The notes beneath the pieces were generated by a model that was given only the letters and a program-made list of their open reading frames with translations, ran no database searches and had not been told where the DNA came from. A stretch of 64,000 nucleotides of DNA from Adiantum capillus-veneris. Lineage: Eukaryota; Streptophyta; Polypodiopsida; Polypodiales; Pteridaceae. Numbering within the stretch: the first letter of the stretch is position 1; each line of letters begins with the position of its first letter. The DNA lies in contig CM043958.1 of the NCBI GenBank assembly GCA_014529385.2, forward strand, positions 148,086,385-148,150,384, given 5' to 3'. A program made the translations under genes and the position numbers. Shown piece by piece: positions 1-19,154 of this stretch.

Positions 1-1473
1 CGATACCCTGTCATAAAGGATGACTCCAAATAGGAAGGGGGGAGGCATTCTGAATGCGGACCTAACATTATGACTATTAGAGGGCAATGTTTTGTGATAT
101 GCATTGAATTTTTACGTTTTATTGTGATAATTTTTTGACGAAATTTAGAGTATATGCCCTCATAGTAGTCTTACAGAGGAGTATGGGGACAAAATCCATA
201 TATGAGCCCCTAGGGACATGTGTATAGTGTACATAGCATTTAGATTTCTATTTGAATGATTTTTCTTTTGTTAAGTTTTTTTTAAAGATTTTCTTTGTTT
301 ATTATTAAGAAAAAATAAAAAAATCCATAATCCACATGAAGAAAAGACTGATGAGAGGCATGAGCACTACAAAGAGAAGAAGGTACAGGAAAACGATGAA
401 ACTTCACGAAGTATGTCTCAGCAGCCACTAAACAGCCGAAGAACTTGTCACAAAGCAGTGTCAACAGGCAACCGACAAGTCATAAAAGTCAGAGTCTAGT
501 AGCTAAGCCACAAAATGAGTGAGGTGTTAGTCCCAAAGCTTCAAGTAATATTCTCTGTGGTCTAAGCGTCTTAGCTATTCTAGGTACTGCTCAAGCTGGA
601 AGAGTTGAGCATATTTACGTTGTGTCGCTCATGTTGGTATAGGTGAGCAAAAGAGTCGAAGTCTAAATACTTAAGTCTGGTGAAGTGAAGGAGAAGGTTT
701 AAAAGACACTCACGTACTGAGCACAGTGAGATACGAGTGGAGAAACTTCTACATCGAAAACCCTTCTTGGAAAGGTGGAAGCTATTGAGACATCTTTTGA
801 TGTCACATGTGCTACATTTATTCCTCGAAACACCCATCATCTCCTTCTTTCACATTGCATGCTTTTGGTGACAAATTTCTCATATGCATATAGAGTGTCC
901 CATAATTGGCACTTGCATCAGGCACTCTTTCCATGTTTCACCCAAGCACTCACCTTTCATGAACATGTACTTCACGTTCAACTGCTCAACTCCAATAAGA
1001 GCATATACCAAAGGCATTTTTTTCTCACCAGGTTTTTTCCCTTTGGTCATCCAGGTTTTAGACCCTAATCTAAAGACACCTATCACCATCCTCTTGTACA
1101 TATTCCTTCTACATCAACAATAAGGAAATGCTACTCAAATCAATTGACAAATGAATTGGAGCACCAATTTCAGATCATAGCATACTTCTCCTCAATGGCG
1201 AGTCGAAGAATGGCCTACAATGACAAAGCTGCAGACAACACTAACAACATGATTGCACAGGAACAAAGAAGTCCCCAATGAAGAAGAGCAGACATAAAGT
1301 AATCAGAGGATCTCAAAAGATGAATTTTTATGATGATAGATGTCCTCTCTAATGGATCATAGTTCTTGTTGTGGTTCGACAAAGTTACAAGCAGTGCAAC
1401 AGATGAAGCCAAAACGACAGCAAAGACCACATCGCCATCGACAATCAGGTCATGTCGGGGACGACATGAACGT
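1..1473. other. Unassigned region left of a copia-type LTR
   Basis: No reading frame here resembles a known protein. The stretch immediately left of the polypurine tract at 1474 would be the 3' end of a copia-type internal region if the LTR call is right, but it is too decayed to recognise. About 575-680 resembles 18,005-18,105 (shared core GCTCATGTTGG(T/C)ATAGG followed by AAGAGTC), which marks a dispersed diverged repeat. Confidence 0.4.
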
Positions 1474-1485
1474 GGAAGGGGGGAG
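1474..1485 (+). other. Polypurine tract of a copia-type retrotransposon
   Basis: GGAAGGGGGGAG lies directly before TGTTGACC, the usual arrangement of a plus-strand polypurine tract and the first bases of a 3' LTR. It gives the orientation (+) of the element to its left. Confidence 0.5.
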
Positions 1486-2100
1486 TGTTGACCGCTGGGT
1501 CAACAACACAACATAACTCAAGTGACATACCAAAGTCTTATCTTTTGCGAGTTATGAAATGATGCAGATTATGGCTATAAACGTCATTTGTAATGAGTAG
1601 TTATTCTAGTTTCAGAAGCCGGGGTGCAATGGCACTTCTAGATTGTAAATACAAAGCCATTTGACCCTTTCAACCCCATTTTTGGTTAAACCTAACGTAG
1701 ACTTAGTATATAAGGTACCTAGGTTATTTTATAAAAGGAGACTTTTTTCATAATCAAAACTTTAGCGCTGCCGTCTACTATGTGTGAGAGAGAAAGAGAG
1801 TGAGCGTGAGCTTTATCCTCTTGCTACACCCGGCTCGCTCAACACATTGGAGATCCTACTGCACCATTGTTGTAGGCTCGAGGAGAGCTACGCGACAACG
1901 CCAAGCATTCCACGCAAGACGAAGCGCACACGCCTACGCATCTACGAGCTATTTGTGGCCGTAAGTGTATCAAACGATGTCTGTTTTCTGTGTGCTAGTA
2001 GTCTATAGAATCATGGAGACATAAACTATGCATAGGTACTCATAAATTTCAGTTTCGGGCACTTTCAAAATTCTGCTCTGTCATCCTACGTGTTTTTCGC
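1486..2100 (+). repeat. Copia-type LTR (3' LTR), right end uncertain
   Basis: The segment starts with TGTTGACC directly after a polypurine tract. It carries two TATA-like sites (TATATAAGG at 1707-1715 and TATAAAA at 1730-1736), followed by a GA-rich transcribed part. No tRNA primer site follows, so this is a 3' LTR rather than a 5' LTR. The right end is a guess: CA dinucleotides near 2,100 are candidates and no target duplication could be fixed. Confidence 0.45.
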
Positions 2101-2402
2101 AGATGGGTTTAGAGTGAGGGTTTTGAGTGTAGAAGCTTAGGGACGGGTGTATCCTAGTGAGGGGATGGTGTTCCTTAAGTTTCGTACGAATCTGGCATGA
2201 TTAGGTGAGTTACCTTCCGTATGTGTGTATGTGGCTAGGTGGTGTAGTTGAGAGCAGTGAGGTTCTTGATTGTGGTTTAGTTGGCCTTCCTGAGTGTTGC
2301 ATGTGTATGATGGTCTCAGCCTGACAAGCTAAAGAGATTTCCTCCGTGTGCCTATCGTGTCATCTGTGTCCTCGATTGACATTATGTTGATCTAGGTAGT
2401 GT

Positions 2403-4516
2403 TTGCATGCACTTCATGGGTGTGTGAGTCGCTCCCCCAACAGACCCAACACACATTTAACTCCTAACTCCTCGTTTACTTCCTTTCTTACCCCCTCATC
2501 TTCAGCTGACTCTAGTTTTGAAAAAGGAAAATCTAGAAACTTTGCAAGAGGAAGGGGTCGTGGGTTACCTATTAAACATCTTTTGGACATGTGACCTTGC
2601 AGGTAGAGGTCAATGAGGTCAAGAGGCATTTTTTTACCAAGCAAGACAAGAAATTGTAGTGGAATTTTCATTCATTGTCATTTCATTGATAGAATTTTGG
2701 ATCTTTTTTCACCAAGATTATTTTTTGTTGAATGCTTTGATTTGGTGTATGGAAATCACTCTGTGATTGAGAGTGTTGTGTTTGGATGGAAATATTCTGA
2801 TCCTATTAAAAGTTTTTGTGTACTCGAATGAATTTTTGAGGCTTGAACCTAATATGGGTGTAAATGTGAGAATTTGACCTCATACTACAAGGATTTTGGA
2901 AAATTGGGATCACGTGTATGTACAACAAACTTAACTATTATAAAGGAATCTTCTCTTCGAGGGTTGCTTGGAATGGGTCTGAATCACATTCCTATGGAGC
3001 CTTTAAATCCTCGAATGGCATTATCTGCACTATTGGATTGTCTGGCTGACTTGGCGTTAAAGCTCCAACTGAAGAAACTGATCCTACCGGATCTTGCTGA
3101 AAAGCTTAAAACGGTCTTTTTTCAAAGGGTTAGTCTTTTTCCAGTTAAATGGCTCCACATGGAAACAACTTGGGTCACTCCAAAAATTATGCAATACTGC
3201 CATGCTCTGACTCGTGATTGGTTTATAGTCGGCCTCGATAAGGCTGCCAACACTGTCTCTGTTATCTATAAAAAACTTGCATATGAAGCTGCCCAGGTAA
3301 GGCTGAGTGGTGGTAATGAATTTGAAAAGGCAAGTGAATCACTAGCAAATGTTGTTTTCGCTTTACTAAAGGATTTGAACAATATGGGATACAAAGAAAC
3401 GTCAAGTAAGCTTCTCGTTTTGTTCCCTACTTTTATAAAACACAAACAAAGTTTTCGTTGGATTTCAAATGCATCGAAAGGTAGTTTTACTTGTGTTACA
3501 AAAGATGTTTCTTCCTGCCGTAATCTAGTCATGACAGAGGTTTGCAAACCGTAAAAGATTCAGTGGTATTGATTGTTGTACAATTTGGCTAGCTAAGAAT
3601 TCATCGGAGGTTTTTATCAACCTACCTACGAAAATCTATTGCATCTTCACGGCTGATATTAACCAATGTTAAGAAAACATTCCTCTCTCAAGTAATGACG
3701 GCCTTCTGGGAGTGCTCCATGAGCTTATCAACCTGGCTTTTGCTAACGAAAGGACACAAGGATATGAAAATATCTCAATGGTTAAAAGGCCTTGCTTGGT
3801 TAAAACATCAACTAAAAAGCCACCGCTGAGCTTTAACAAAGTAACTCAATTGTGGTTATTAAATGGATATTCCAAAATTGCTTTGTTCAATTAGGGCCAA
3901 ACTGTTATAGACAAAAGATGGGCATACTTATGGGATTCTCCTGCTCACCAATACTGTGAAATCTATACTTATTATTTTTTTAATACAAATGGCTATGTTC
4001 AAAACTAAAGCGCTATGAGGAGACCAAACGGCTTTTGGTCTTCAATAACATGTTTAGATTCATGGATGATTTACTTAGTGTTTACAATCCGACCTTCAAA
4101 GACTACCTGGCAGAGATCTACCCACCTTGCTTCATGATAGAATCAACCTCACTAGAGGAGTTGGTGCTTGATGATAAAACTATTGTTAAATAAACTTGCT
4201 TTTCAGACATGGAAATTCTAATTCATTCACCCTTTATTGGACAATACACTACACCCTTTATTGGACAATACACTACACCCTTCTTTTGGAAGTGGGATAA
4301 TTTGATGCTTAATCTTGTCGAATTCGTTAAGAGAAAAAGTAACATACCTATCAAAAATGTGCATAATACCTGCTTAGGTATTCTGTCTCTTATTATATAC
4401 CCGTCTTTGGATAAATTTTTTGCCTTTGAAGAAATTAACAAACTAATAGACAAGTTTTGTAATAATGGATTTCTCAAGAATGAACTTATTGGCAAAGGAG
4501 TTGCTTGCGTTTAGAT
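2403..4516 (+). pseudogene. Penelope-like element reverse transcriptase, decayed
   Basis: This is a relic of a Penelope-like RT. The longest open piece (2874-3554, 226 aa) has GLNHIP near its start and ends in FPTFIKHKQSFRWIS, matching the 'KiHK...fR.I' region of Penelope RTs. In shifted frames follow TADINQC-stop-ENIPL (3649-3684; the usual Tyr codon is TAA), KMGILMGFSCSPIL (about 3915-3955) and FMDDLLS (catalytic DD at 4065-4070). A C-terminal part has VEFVKRKSNIPIKN and NNGFLKNEL (to 4513). Frame 2403-2871 is in phase with 2874 but holds several stops and may be the N-terminal extension. At least two frameshifts and several stops make it dead. I see no GIY-YIG endonuclease. The subclade cannot be settled by eye. 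Confidence 0.7.
4228..4275 (+). repeat. 24-bp tandem duplication inside the Penelope-like relic
   Basis: Two perfect copies of a 24-bp unit (ACCCTTTATTGGACAATACA plus CTAC) lie side by side and encode PFIGQYTT twice in frame. Perfect identity inside an otherwise decayed gene points to a recent slippage event. Confidence 0.85.
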
Positions 4517-6178
4517 GGGAAGATGACTCATTACATTACCTATACGACCCTATTTAAAGTGAGGTTTTTCCCTCACTTAGCAGACCTATATACTTTCAGT
4601 TTGGAGTTTGTGTTATATTGCATGCATACTTTGAGTGGCTATAATATGTGTGGGATACACTATGGCAAGGGGAAAGAAAAGCTAAAGACATTGGAGGTTC
4701 ATCTCTGGCTTTGTCTCAGGTGGGAGTTTTTTTCTTGGTGTAAAGATATTGAAGTTGATACTTTTTACATGATAAGTGATGACATGGTTGTCTTCTCTAA
4801 ATGTAAGTGGTTGTGAGCTTGTGGCATGAGTATGCATGAGAAGTTGGGTGCCTACTCTTTTTTGGCAATGGTTGTTCATGATAGGGAGATTGCAATTGCT
4901 CGTAAATACCTAAGGGGGGTGGATCCTCAGTTGGTTGAATGTATCTTGTTGGGACTCTGTTGATTGAATGTTGGGTTCTGTAGTTGGGCTTGCTAGAAAT
5001 AGCATTGCACTACTTAACGAGGGGATATTTGATATCATGCATCTTTCAGGTTGGTTATGCGAAGGAATTCCTTTTGCTTCATGTACATAGCTTTTTTTTT
5101 TTAGTGACCCTAATTTCCTGAGTTTTTTCCTTACCGGTGGCTGCCTTGGTATGGTATGATGTTGTAGGCCAGTATTTGGCTCCCACTTTGGCTGGTATGT
5201 GTTAACCTATTTCTAATAACTATGACTCCCTTTTGCTCTCTGGCTAGGAATCAACTTGGATTTATGCGGAGGGATCACTTGACTTAATTAAATATGCACT
5301 TTTTGCCAATGTGTTGTTGAAGGGTTGTTGATCTTGTATAGACCGATTACCATGGGTTGTGATGCCTGCTAGTTTTGGTAGACATGGTTCAGCTGTAATT
5401 ACATTTGTCTGACATTGAATGGTTGTAACAAACAATGCTTTAATATATTGTTTGATATCGTTTTTATGGAAGCCTAATGCAATTTAGCTAACTGGTGATA
5501 TTTTGGACCCGTGGAAAGATATGGCTAATGTGATATGGTATGTTTGGTTACCTACACTTTGCAGGATTTAGTAGGTTTACTTAATTTCCTAATAGAACTT
5601 CCTTCAGAAAAAATCTACAAAATTTGAGCTAGTTGTGTTGACTTTAGTGAGGAGTTGACTGATCTAGTTGAGTTGGTGTTGGTGAGTACTTGGTTGATGA
5701 TGTTTTTTGGATACTGTATCTTATAGGAGTAGTCTATGCATGATACTTTGTAGAAATGTAGTATATCTCCAACTAGAGTAATATGGCTACTGCCTGTGCA
5801 ATCTCCTCCTCGAGTAATACTCACAAATATTGCCTTATACTACGTTATCTACTTGTGATTGTTGCACGGTTAATGGGTCCATGTACATGGGTTGTTCTGG
5901 CGTATTTCAAAAGACTAATGGGGGGTTGCTTAGTCTCTAGTATTCTACAAGTGGTCAGAGGGATCCATATCAAAGAATATACACGAGCAGCCTGAGGGAG
6001 TGATATGTTTATATGAATGCATGTTATTCGATTGATACGTATGTTAGGTGTGGTACATAACGATCTCAGCTAATTGTATCCTACTTTAATATATATGATG
6101 AATGCTTACATTGTCTATTTGTTGGGATCACAAGTTCCTTCGACTTTCATTGGAATCCGGCATAAACTTGTTGGAGTT

Positions 6179-6180
<2 letters not shown>
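4517..6180. other. Unassigned; no recognised gene
   Basis: AT-rich sequence with short open frames that match nothing I know. It may include the 3' flank of the Penelope-like relic, but no endonuclease motif or terminal repeat could be found. Confidence 0.4.
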
Positions 6181-6244
<64 letters not shown>

Positions 6245-6247
6245 ACT

Positions 6248-6275
<28 letters not shown>
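6181..6275. repeat. (CT)n-(CA)n compound microsatellite
   Basis: About 30 CT units (6181-6240) run through ACTCACTC into about 13 CA units (to 6275). The translated Ser-Leu and Thr-His runs across it are not genes. Confidence 0.97.
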
Positions 6276-11525
<5,250 letters not shown>

Positions 11526-12250
11526 CCATTCACTAGAGAGCATCCCTTTCTGCTCCATGGGTCCGCAGTTGTGAATGGCTCGCCGTCTCAGAGCCACCTC
11601 CGCATCAGTATTGTCGGGTGGAGCCCAAACAAGCAAATGTGTAATGTGCATCAGACAAACACGCCGCGAGAGCCCGGCATGGCAGAGAGTCCACACCCAA
11701 ATGCAAGTGGCCACCAACCCTTCAGTGGCTAATAAAAACTTAAAAAGACCCCACCAAACCCAATAGAAGAAAGTATCTAATTTTAAAGGTAGTGACTGAG
11801 GGAACCCCAAATGGGCTGAGTACAAAGGATCAAGTAAGTAGGTTCAGTTTCAGAGTAGCCGAAATGAGAAAAGGGAGTCAAATTGACTCATACATCTTCC
11901 ACATGGAATTCACCAAGATTATGCCAACAAAGGGTAGTTTTAACCCTACTTAGATAAAGTGAACCTTTAGGTTGGAACTAGGGGTTTAGTAGCATTCAAT
12001 GTTCCAAAGAGACCTTATTACAAATCAAATCAATCTTACCTCATTTACAGGGGAAAGAAGTAAAACCAAAAGACTTAGACAGAACCAGAGGATGGTTTTT
12101 CCAAGGGAGGCTCTTTTAGGGGTCTAACTAGAGCATCAGAACCAACTGTAAGGAGACCAAGCATAGGTAGAACAATTGAATTAGAGTAGAAGTGCCTCAG
12201 TGGAAGTAAGTGTGGGATTTCATTAGCCAAACCCACTAAATGAGCAACCA

Positions 12251-12253
<3 letters not shown>
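11526..12253. other. Unassigned spacer between the two gene-like repeats
   Basis: No gene recognised. It includes a short GC-richer piece (11,540-11,720) with open frames on both strands that match nothing known. Confidence 0.4.

Positions 12254-12317
<64 letters not shown>
12254..12317. repeat. (TG)32 microsatellite
   Basis: A 64-base TG tract adjoining copy 2 of the gene-like repeat at the same point (followed by TTTCAATAACA) as the longer tract adjoins copy 1. Confidence 0.98.
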
Positions 12318-12319
<2 letters not shown>

Positions 12320-13040
12320 CAATAACAATATAACATATCCACCAAAGAATCCTTTCAAATTACAAAAGACACTAGAAACTATGCAATGAAAAGGAGGTAT
12401 AATTCCCATTCATAGTACAGAACAGTCTTATACACAAATGCTGAAATAAAGAGCTAGAAGATATAATAGTCCGTATCTTCAAGCCAAGGAACTTTGAAAA
12501 CCATAGTTGAGAAGGTAACCCTCACCTGCACCCATGGAAACAACACAACATTTAGTTAGCATTGGTATCGTATGCAGGTGAGGCATGGGTATCCCACATG
12601 TTATAGATGTCACCCAACTAGATTGCTTTCAAAGATAAATAATAAGAAAGGTCAAGCTAATCATATATTCATAGATGAAATCATTTACAAGGGAAAAAAC
12701 GATACGAAGCCCCTTGTGCTTTACAAGCTCTCATGAGATAAAGTTCAGCAGAAGAAGTTATTCAAGTGCCTCTACCGGCATATACATGAGGGATACTCAC
12801 AACCATCACATAGTTCGGACAGCATTCCATTTCAATGCCAAAAGTCACATGAGAATGAGTTGGAGCAGCCAACTCCACAATAGCTTGCTTCTCATTGCCC
12901 TTTGCCATAGATCCGACATTTAACACTACACCTTTGCAGGTAAAATCCTCACAATCCTAATGTACATACACTTCTCCCAAATGCACACACCACTAATGCT
13001 AAGTAAGTATGTAAAGCTCACCTTTTTATAGGTTTTGGAG
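12318..13040 (-). repeat. Gene-like repeat, copy 2 (unrecognised)
   Basis: The minus strand has a TATA-like site at about 13,023-13,031 (CTATAAAAA) and an ATG at 12,908 starting MAKGNEKQAIVELAAPT. About 200 bp of different sequence follows, then the 3' block shared with copy 1 (12,317-12,640), including ATGCAG plus VRVTFSTMVFKV. Compared with copy 1 the middle is about 1.3 kb shorter, as if an intron or insertion differs. Promoter, start region, 3' block and TG tract are all in the same order in both copies, so the unit was duplicated as a whole. Confidence 0.5.
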
Positions 13041-13175
13041 CAAGTGGCCACCTTCCTTCTTAGCCGTATGGCGTGCTCGGCTTCAAGAGGGGGATGGTGT
13101 AGCAGCACACAAAAAAACATAGGAATTTCAGAAATTCTCCTACACATAAATTGCAAGGTTGAAGCAATCCATATG

Positions 13176-13452
13176 TATAGGGTTTCCATGGCTAGAGGGT
13201 TATACCTTTGCTTAGCCATGATGGGAGGGAGAGCAAAACGACAAAGAGAGGGTGTGAGAGATCTTTGAGAGCATATGAAGGCAAAAAAAAAACTCTATAT
13301 TCAATTGATTGAACCCTTACATATATAGACTGCTAGGCTAACAATAGATGTTGCTTTTCTCCCATAAAAACTTCCACAAAAGGGTGGCGTATATCAATGA
13401 TTTGTTATGGCCATTTCCCACAGATTAGATCAAATAGGGCTTGAACCCAATA
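13176..13452 (-). repeat. TRIM 3' LTR (277 bp)
   Basis: Matches 14422-14699 along its length (shared blocks include ATTCAATTGATTGAACCC and TTAGATCAAATAGGGCTTGA). Its outer base pairs have decayed from TG...CA to TA...TA. Confidence 0.8.
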
Positions 13453-14408
13453 ATCCCCCCCTCAACCCCAAACCACTGACAATGGGATTTGAAATAGACC
13501 ATGAAAGAGTTCAATAGACCACCTCAAACAATAAATAGAAGCACACCCCTTGATAAGACCATCGGTGTGTGTACTTCCCTCGAACAACAATCAGAGTGGA
13601 AACAACAAGAACTCAAACCAAACAAACAAATGGGAGGTCTTACTAACTTTTATTGTGTGGTAGTGTCTATAACTATACAAATTTATTGGACAATAATCGA
13701 AAATAAAGAAAACTAAAACAAACATGACATGAAAAAAAAAACATTTTTTTGAACGCTACATACATTGATGTACCAGCTTGTTGTAGCAAACCTTCAATTT
13801 TTGTGCTCTTCATCTTGAGAACCGACTCTAAATGTTTCTTCTAATCTTCTTTCAAAAGCTCTGAGTAACATTAGATTCCAATACGTGGAGTTAATGAGAG
13901 AGGTCTCCAGTAGCAACACAAAATAGACATGTAATCACTACATGCACGTCTATATACTTGATTTTGTAGAAGAAATCAACAATTTGGTGTCATGAGATGA
14001 GAACCAAATCACCAGTGTTGGCCAATTTGACGGTCAAAATTTGTCGTTTGTAGTGTTGTAACATACAGTAATAAGCGTATGCAAATCCTTAATTGCAATT
14101 GATTACGATACCACTTGTTGGGGTTTCCATGACCACCACCATCCAGCCTTTTGAGATGTTGCATAAACAAGCTCACCCACCGTCGACTGGCTGCAGCATT
14201 TCAACATGCAAGAGAACCTTTGTCGTTGCCACTACGTAATGAGGCACCCAATAGCAACGTTTTGAAATGTCCTCGCTGGCCTTGGGTGACTGCAACATTT
14301 TAAAAAGTTCATTCACAGAGGTCCTTGCCACCCTTGTCATCGTCGTATTTTAGAACTCCTAGGCTTGCTAAGGAAGACATCTTGATAAGCTCCCCTTATT
14401 GCCTCGGT

Positions 14409-14420
14409 GCTCTAATACCA
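14409..14420 (-). other. TRIM primer binding site (tRNA-Met type)
   Basis: Minus-strand TGGTATTAGAGC, one base off the common plant initiator-Met site TGGTATCAGAGC, one base from the 5' LTR end. Confidence 0.75.
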
Positions 14421-14421
14421 C

Positions 14422-14699
14422 TGTAGAGTTTCCACAACTATGGAGGGCGACACCTTTGCTTAGCCATGGTGGGAGGGAGAGTAGACTGACGGAGAGAGGC
14501 CGGGAGAGAGTTTCATTGAAGGCCAAAAAAACTACATGCTATATTCAATTGATTGAACCCTTACAAATATATAGATTGGCTAAGCTAAAAATAGCCACTG
14601 CTGTACTTCCACGCAAACTTCCACAAAAGGGTGGCCTATATCTATGCTTTTTTATGGCCATTTCCCACATGTTAGATCAAATAGGGCTTGAACCCAACA
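14422..14699 (-). repeat. TRIM 5' LTR (278 bp)
   Basis: Keeps the TG...CA ends (TGTAGAG...CCAACA on the plus strand). It pairs with the LTR at 13176-13452. Confidence 0.8.
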
Positions 14700-16907
<2,208 letters not shown>

Positions 16908-19108
16908 CACAAATTTTTGTGTATGTGTCTTTGTAATCCAATTTAATGATACTACCAACCCTCTGTAGATTATGGGGAGCCTTTGATCTTCATACTTGTT
17001 GACAAGGAAGAACAAGTTTTCAACGAACATAATGCAATGGAGAAGACATGCATCAAACAATATGAACCAAAGAGGAAGAGAGAATATATAACAAAAGTTA
17101 CAAAGACAAGGCTACATTAATTGTCTGATATAGTCAACGTGGACAGTGTATCTAGATGCTTTGAGAAAAAAAGACATTTGGGATAGCATGATGTTCCCAG
17201 ATGAGTTCACATATTTTTTCAACTTTCTTTCTATGTAGAAGTTCATGAATGGTGTTTTCATAAATGATGTTAGAGAAAATGAAGTAATCATATCAAGAGT
17301 ATAATCTCGCTTAAGAGTGATACAACCAAGGTTTTCTATCGACTTATTTATAAAGATCGAGCATTCTTATGTTGATGAATTCCATGGCTAACAATGCTAA
17401 GGTTCCACCACTAAGAATTTAATTAACATCTTGAGCTTTAATATGCCCGTGTTATCGCTAAATAAATTATAAGTGGGTCACCAATACATGAGTGGCCCCT
17501 AACAAGAAGGATGTACACAAAAAACACATTGGAGGGAAATTGCAACAGAAACATGTTGTTCAACATCTTGAGATGTCACAAGTAACTTCTCCATGAGCGA
17601 ATGCAAGTCGACTAAATTCTTGCTATGTTCATCTTTATGTCAGAAGAATGATGTATGTAGTCCCTTTATATTCAATACCTAACTAACGCAACAAGTAATT
17701 TTAATTTAGTAACCTTCTTATTATCTAGCTATTCTCTTGGCCTACTTTCTTGTAGTTACACCTCTTGGCTATCTTATGAAACTACATAGATGATGGTAAT
17801 CATTGGCAGCTCTAGTTTCCTCCTTCGAAACTCCTCTTTTTGTGGACTTGATCTTGCCTTTCAAGTACGCAATTATTGACTAAAAAATATGAATCAAAGT
17901 TAAAAGAGTGAAAAAAAATGTTTTTGCACAATTAGTGTTAATTAAGTTAGCCACTAAATGAGCAAGACACATGTGTCTTACTAAACCTTGTGCTAAAGGC
18001 CATAGTTAATAGGCTTCCACTCAAGCTAAAAGAGTTTAGCACATGTATGTCATGTTGCTCATGTTGGCATAGGCATAAGAGTCAAAATCTATTACCTATA
18101 TCAGTGGATTAGCATATATTCCTACACCCACGCAATGTGCCGCAGTAATATGAGAGCATGTATTCATGACTAAAGGTGCCAATTTGTAAAGCCTTTCTAT
18201 TTTGCTTTCATACCAACATGGTGGATTTATTCAAACATTGTCGTGGTTTTGGGACTTGTTTTTTTACTACCTCCTCTACCCCAAGCAAGCCAAATTCCAA
18301 ACTTGAGATAGTACGAATTTCCATCCATTTTCTTGGCATCTCAGAATTCTCAACAAGAGTATATCACTAATGTACCTTAATAACATTCCATATGCCTAAA
18401 TTGGAAGTACTACTACATACATGTATACTGAAGGTACTTTTCCATGGATTTTTCCCTTGGGTTATCCCAAGTATTCAAGGCTCTAGTCTAGTTCCATATT
18501 TTTACCCAGCGGTTTAAACTTCTATGCATTCCTCCCTTATAACAAATGAACATGAGCATTTTACAATATTGATACAAGAAAAAATGCTTCCAATCCAACA
18601 TTTCATGCAAATCAATGAACAATGTGCACCTCAAAACATTTCACATTGGTAGGAACCACTCAAATCTCAAGTTGCACAACTTTAGGGGGTTTTGTTCATT
18701 GACAAAGGGGATCATTTTATCATAAAGACATGTTATATGAGGAGTTTTATAGAATCCTTCAAACAAAAAGTATAATCTAGTTTTGTTAATAGTGCACCCC
18801 TCAAGGTCTAGTGCCATAGCTCTACCCTCTACCTTCTTTTCGTTTCAAAAGAACTAGGGGTGCCTACTAGATTTACCGCTAGTTTAATACTATTAGGTCT
18901 CCCCAACCTCAAAAAATTAAAAATTCTTTCAAAACATAATAAGTGCATAAGTGACGGGTGAGTTTAGGAAATGAAAAGACACATGAAGATGGAAAGTTAA
19001 AAGACGAATGAAGAAGGAAAGTAAAAAGACCTTTTGTGTCCATATAAAAAAGTGTTTCTCTGTTCTTTCATGTTTCCTTTAACGTTTTCTTCTAAGTTTT
19101 CTTTAGCG

Positions 19109-19113
<5 letters not shown>
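16908..19113. other. Unassigned; includes a dispersed repeat
   Basis: No gene recognised. About 18,005-18,105 is a diverged copy of about 575-680. Both have a CTCAAGCT(G/A)(G/A)AAGAGTT block followed by GCTCATGTTGG(T/C)ATAGG and AAGAGTC(G/A)AA. Confidence 0.4.

Positions 19114-19151
<38 letters not shown>
19114..19151. repeat. (CT)19 microsatellite
   Basis: Pure CT dinucleotide run. Confidence 0.97.

Positions 19152-19154
<3 letters not shown>

Larger units (their letters stand above)
13176..14699 (-). mobile_element. TRIM-like non-autonomous LTR retrotransposon
   Basis: A complete 1,524-bp element on the minus strand, comprising a 3' LTR (13176-13452), a 969-bp internal region and a 5' LTR (14422-14699). 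A tRNA-Met-type primer site (TGGTATTAGAGC on the minus strand) lies at 14409-14420 and a G-rich polypurine tract at 13454-13475. Flanks ATATG (13171-13175) and ATGTG (14700-14704) match at four of five bases as target duplications. No coding capacity is visible. Size and structure fit the TRIM class, which needs proteins from an autonomous relative. A second primer-site/LTR-like junction lies inside at about 14,105-14,127. Confidence 0.8.

Noticed and set aside
4517-4900. Possible GIY-YIG endonuclease after the Penelope-like RT
   Set aside because: A GIHYGKGKEKL string looks vaguely similar, but the spacing and the remaining catalytic residues of the family are absent.
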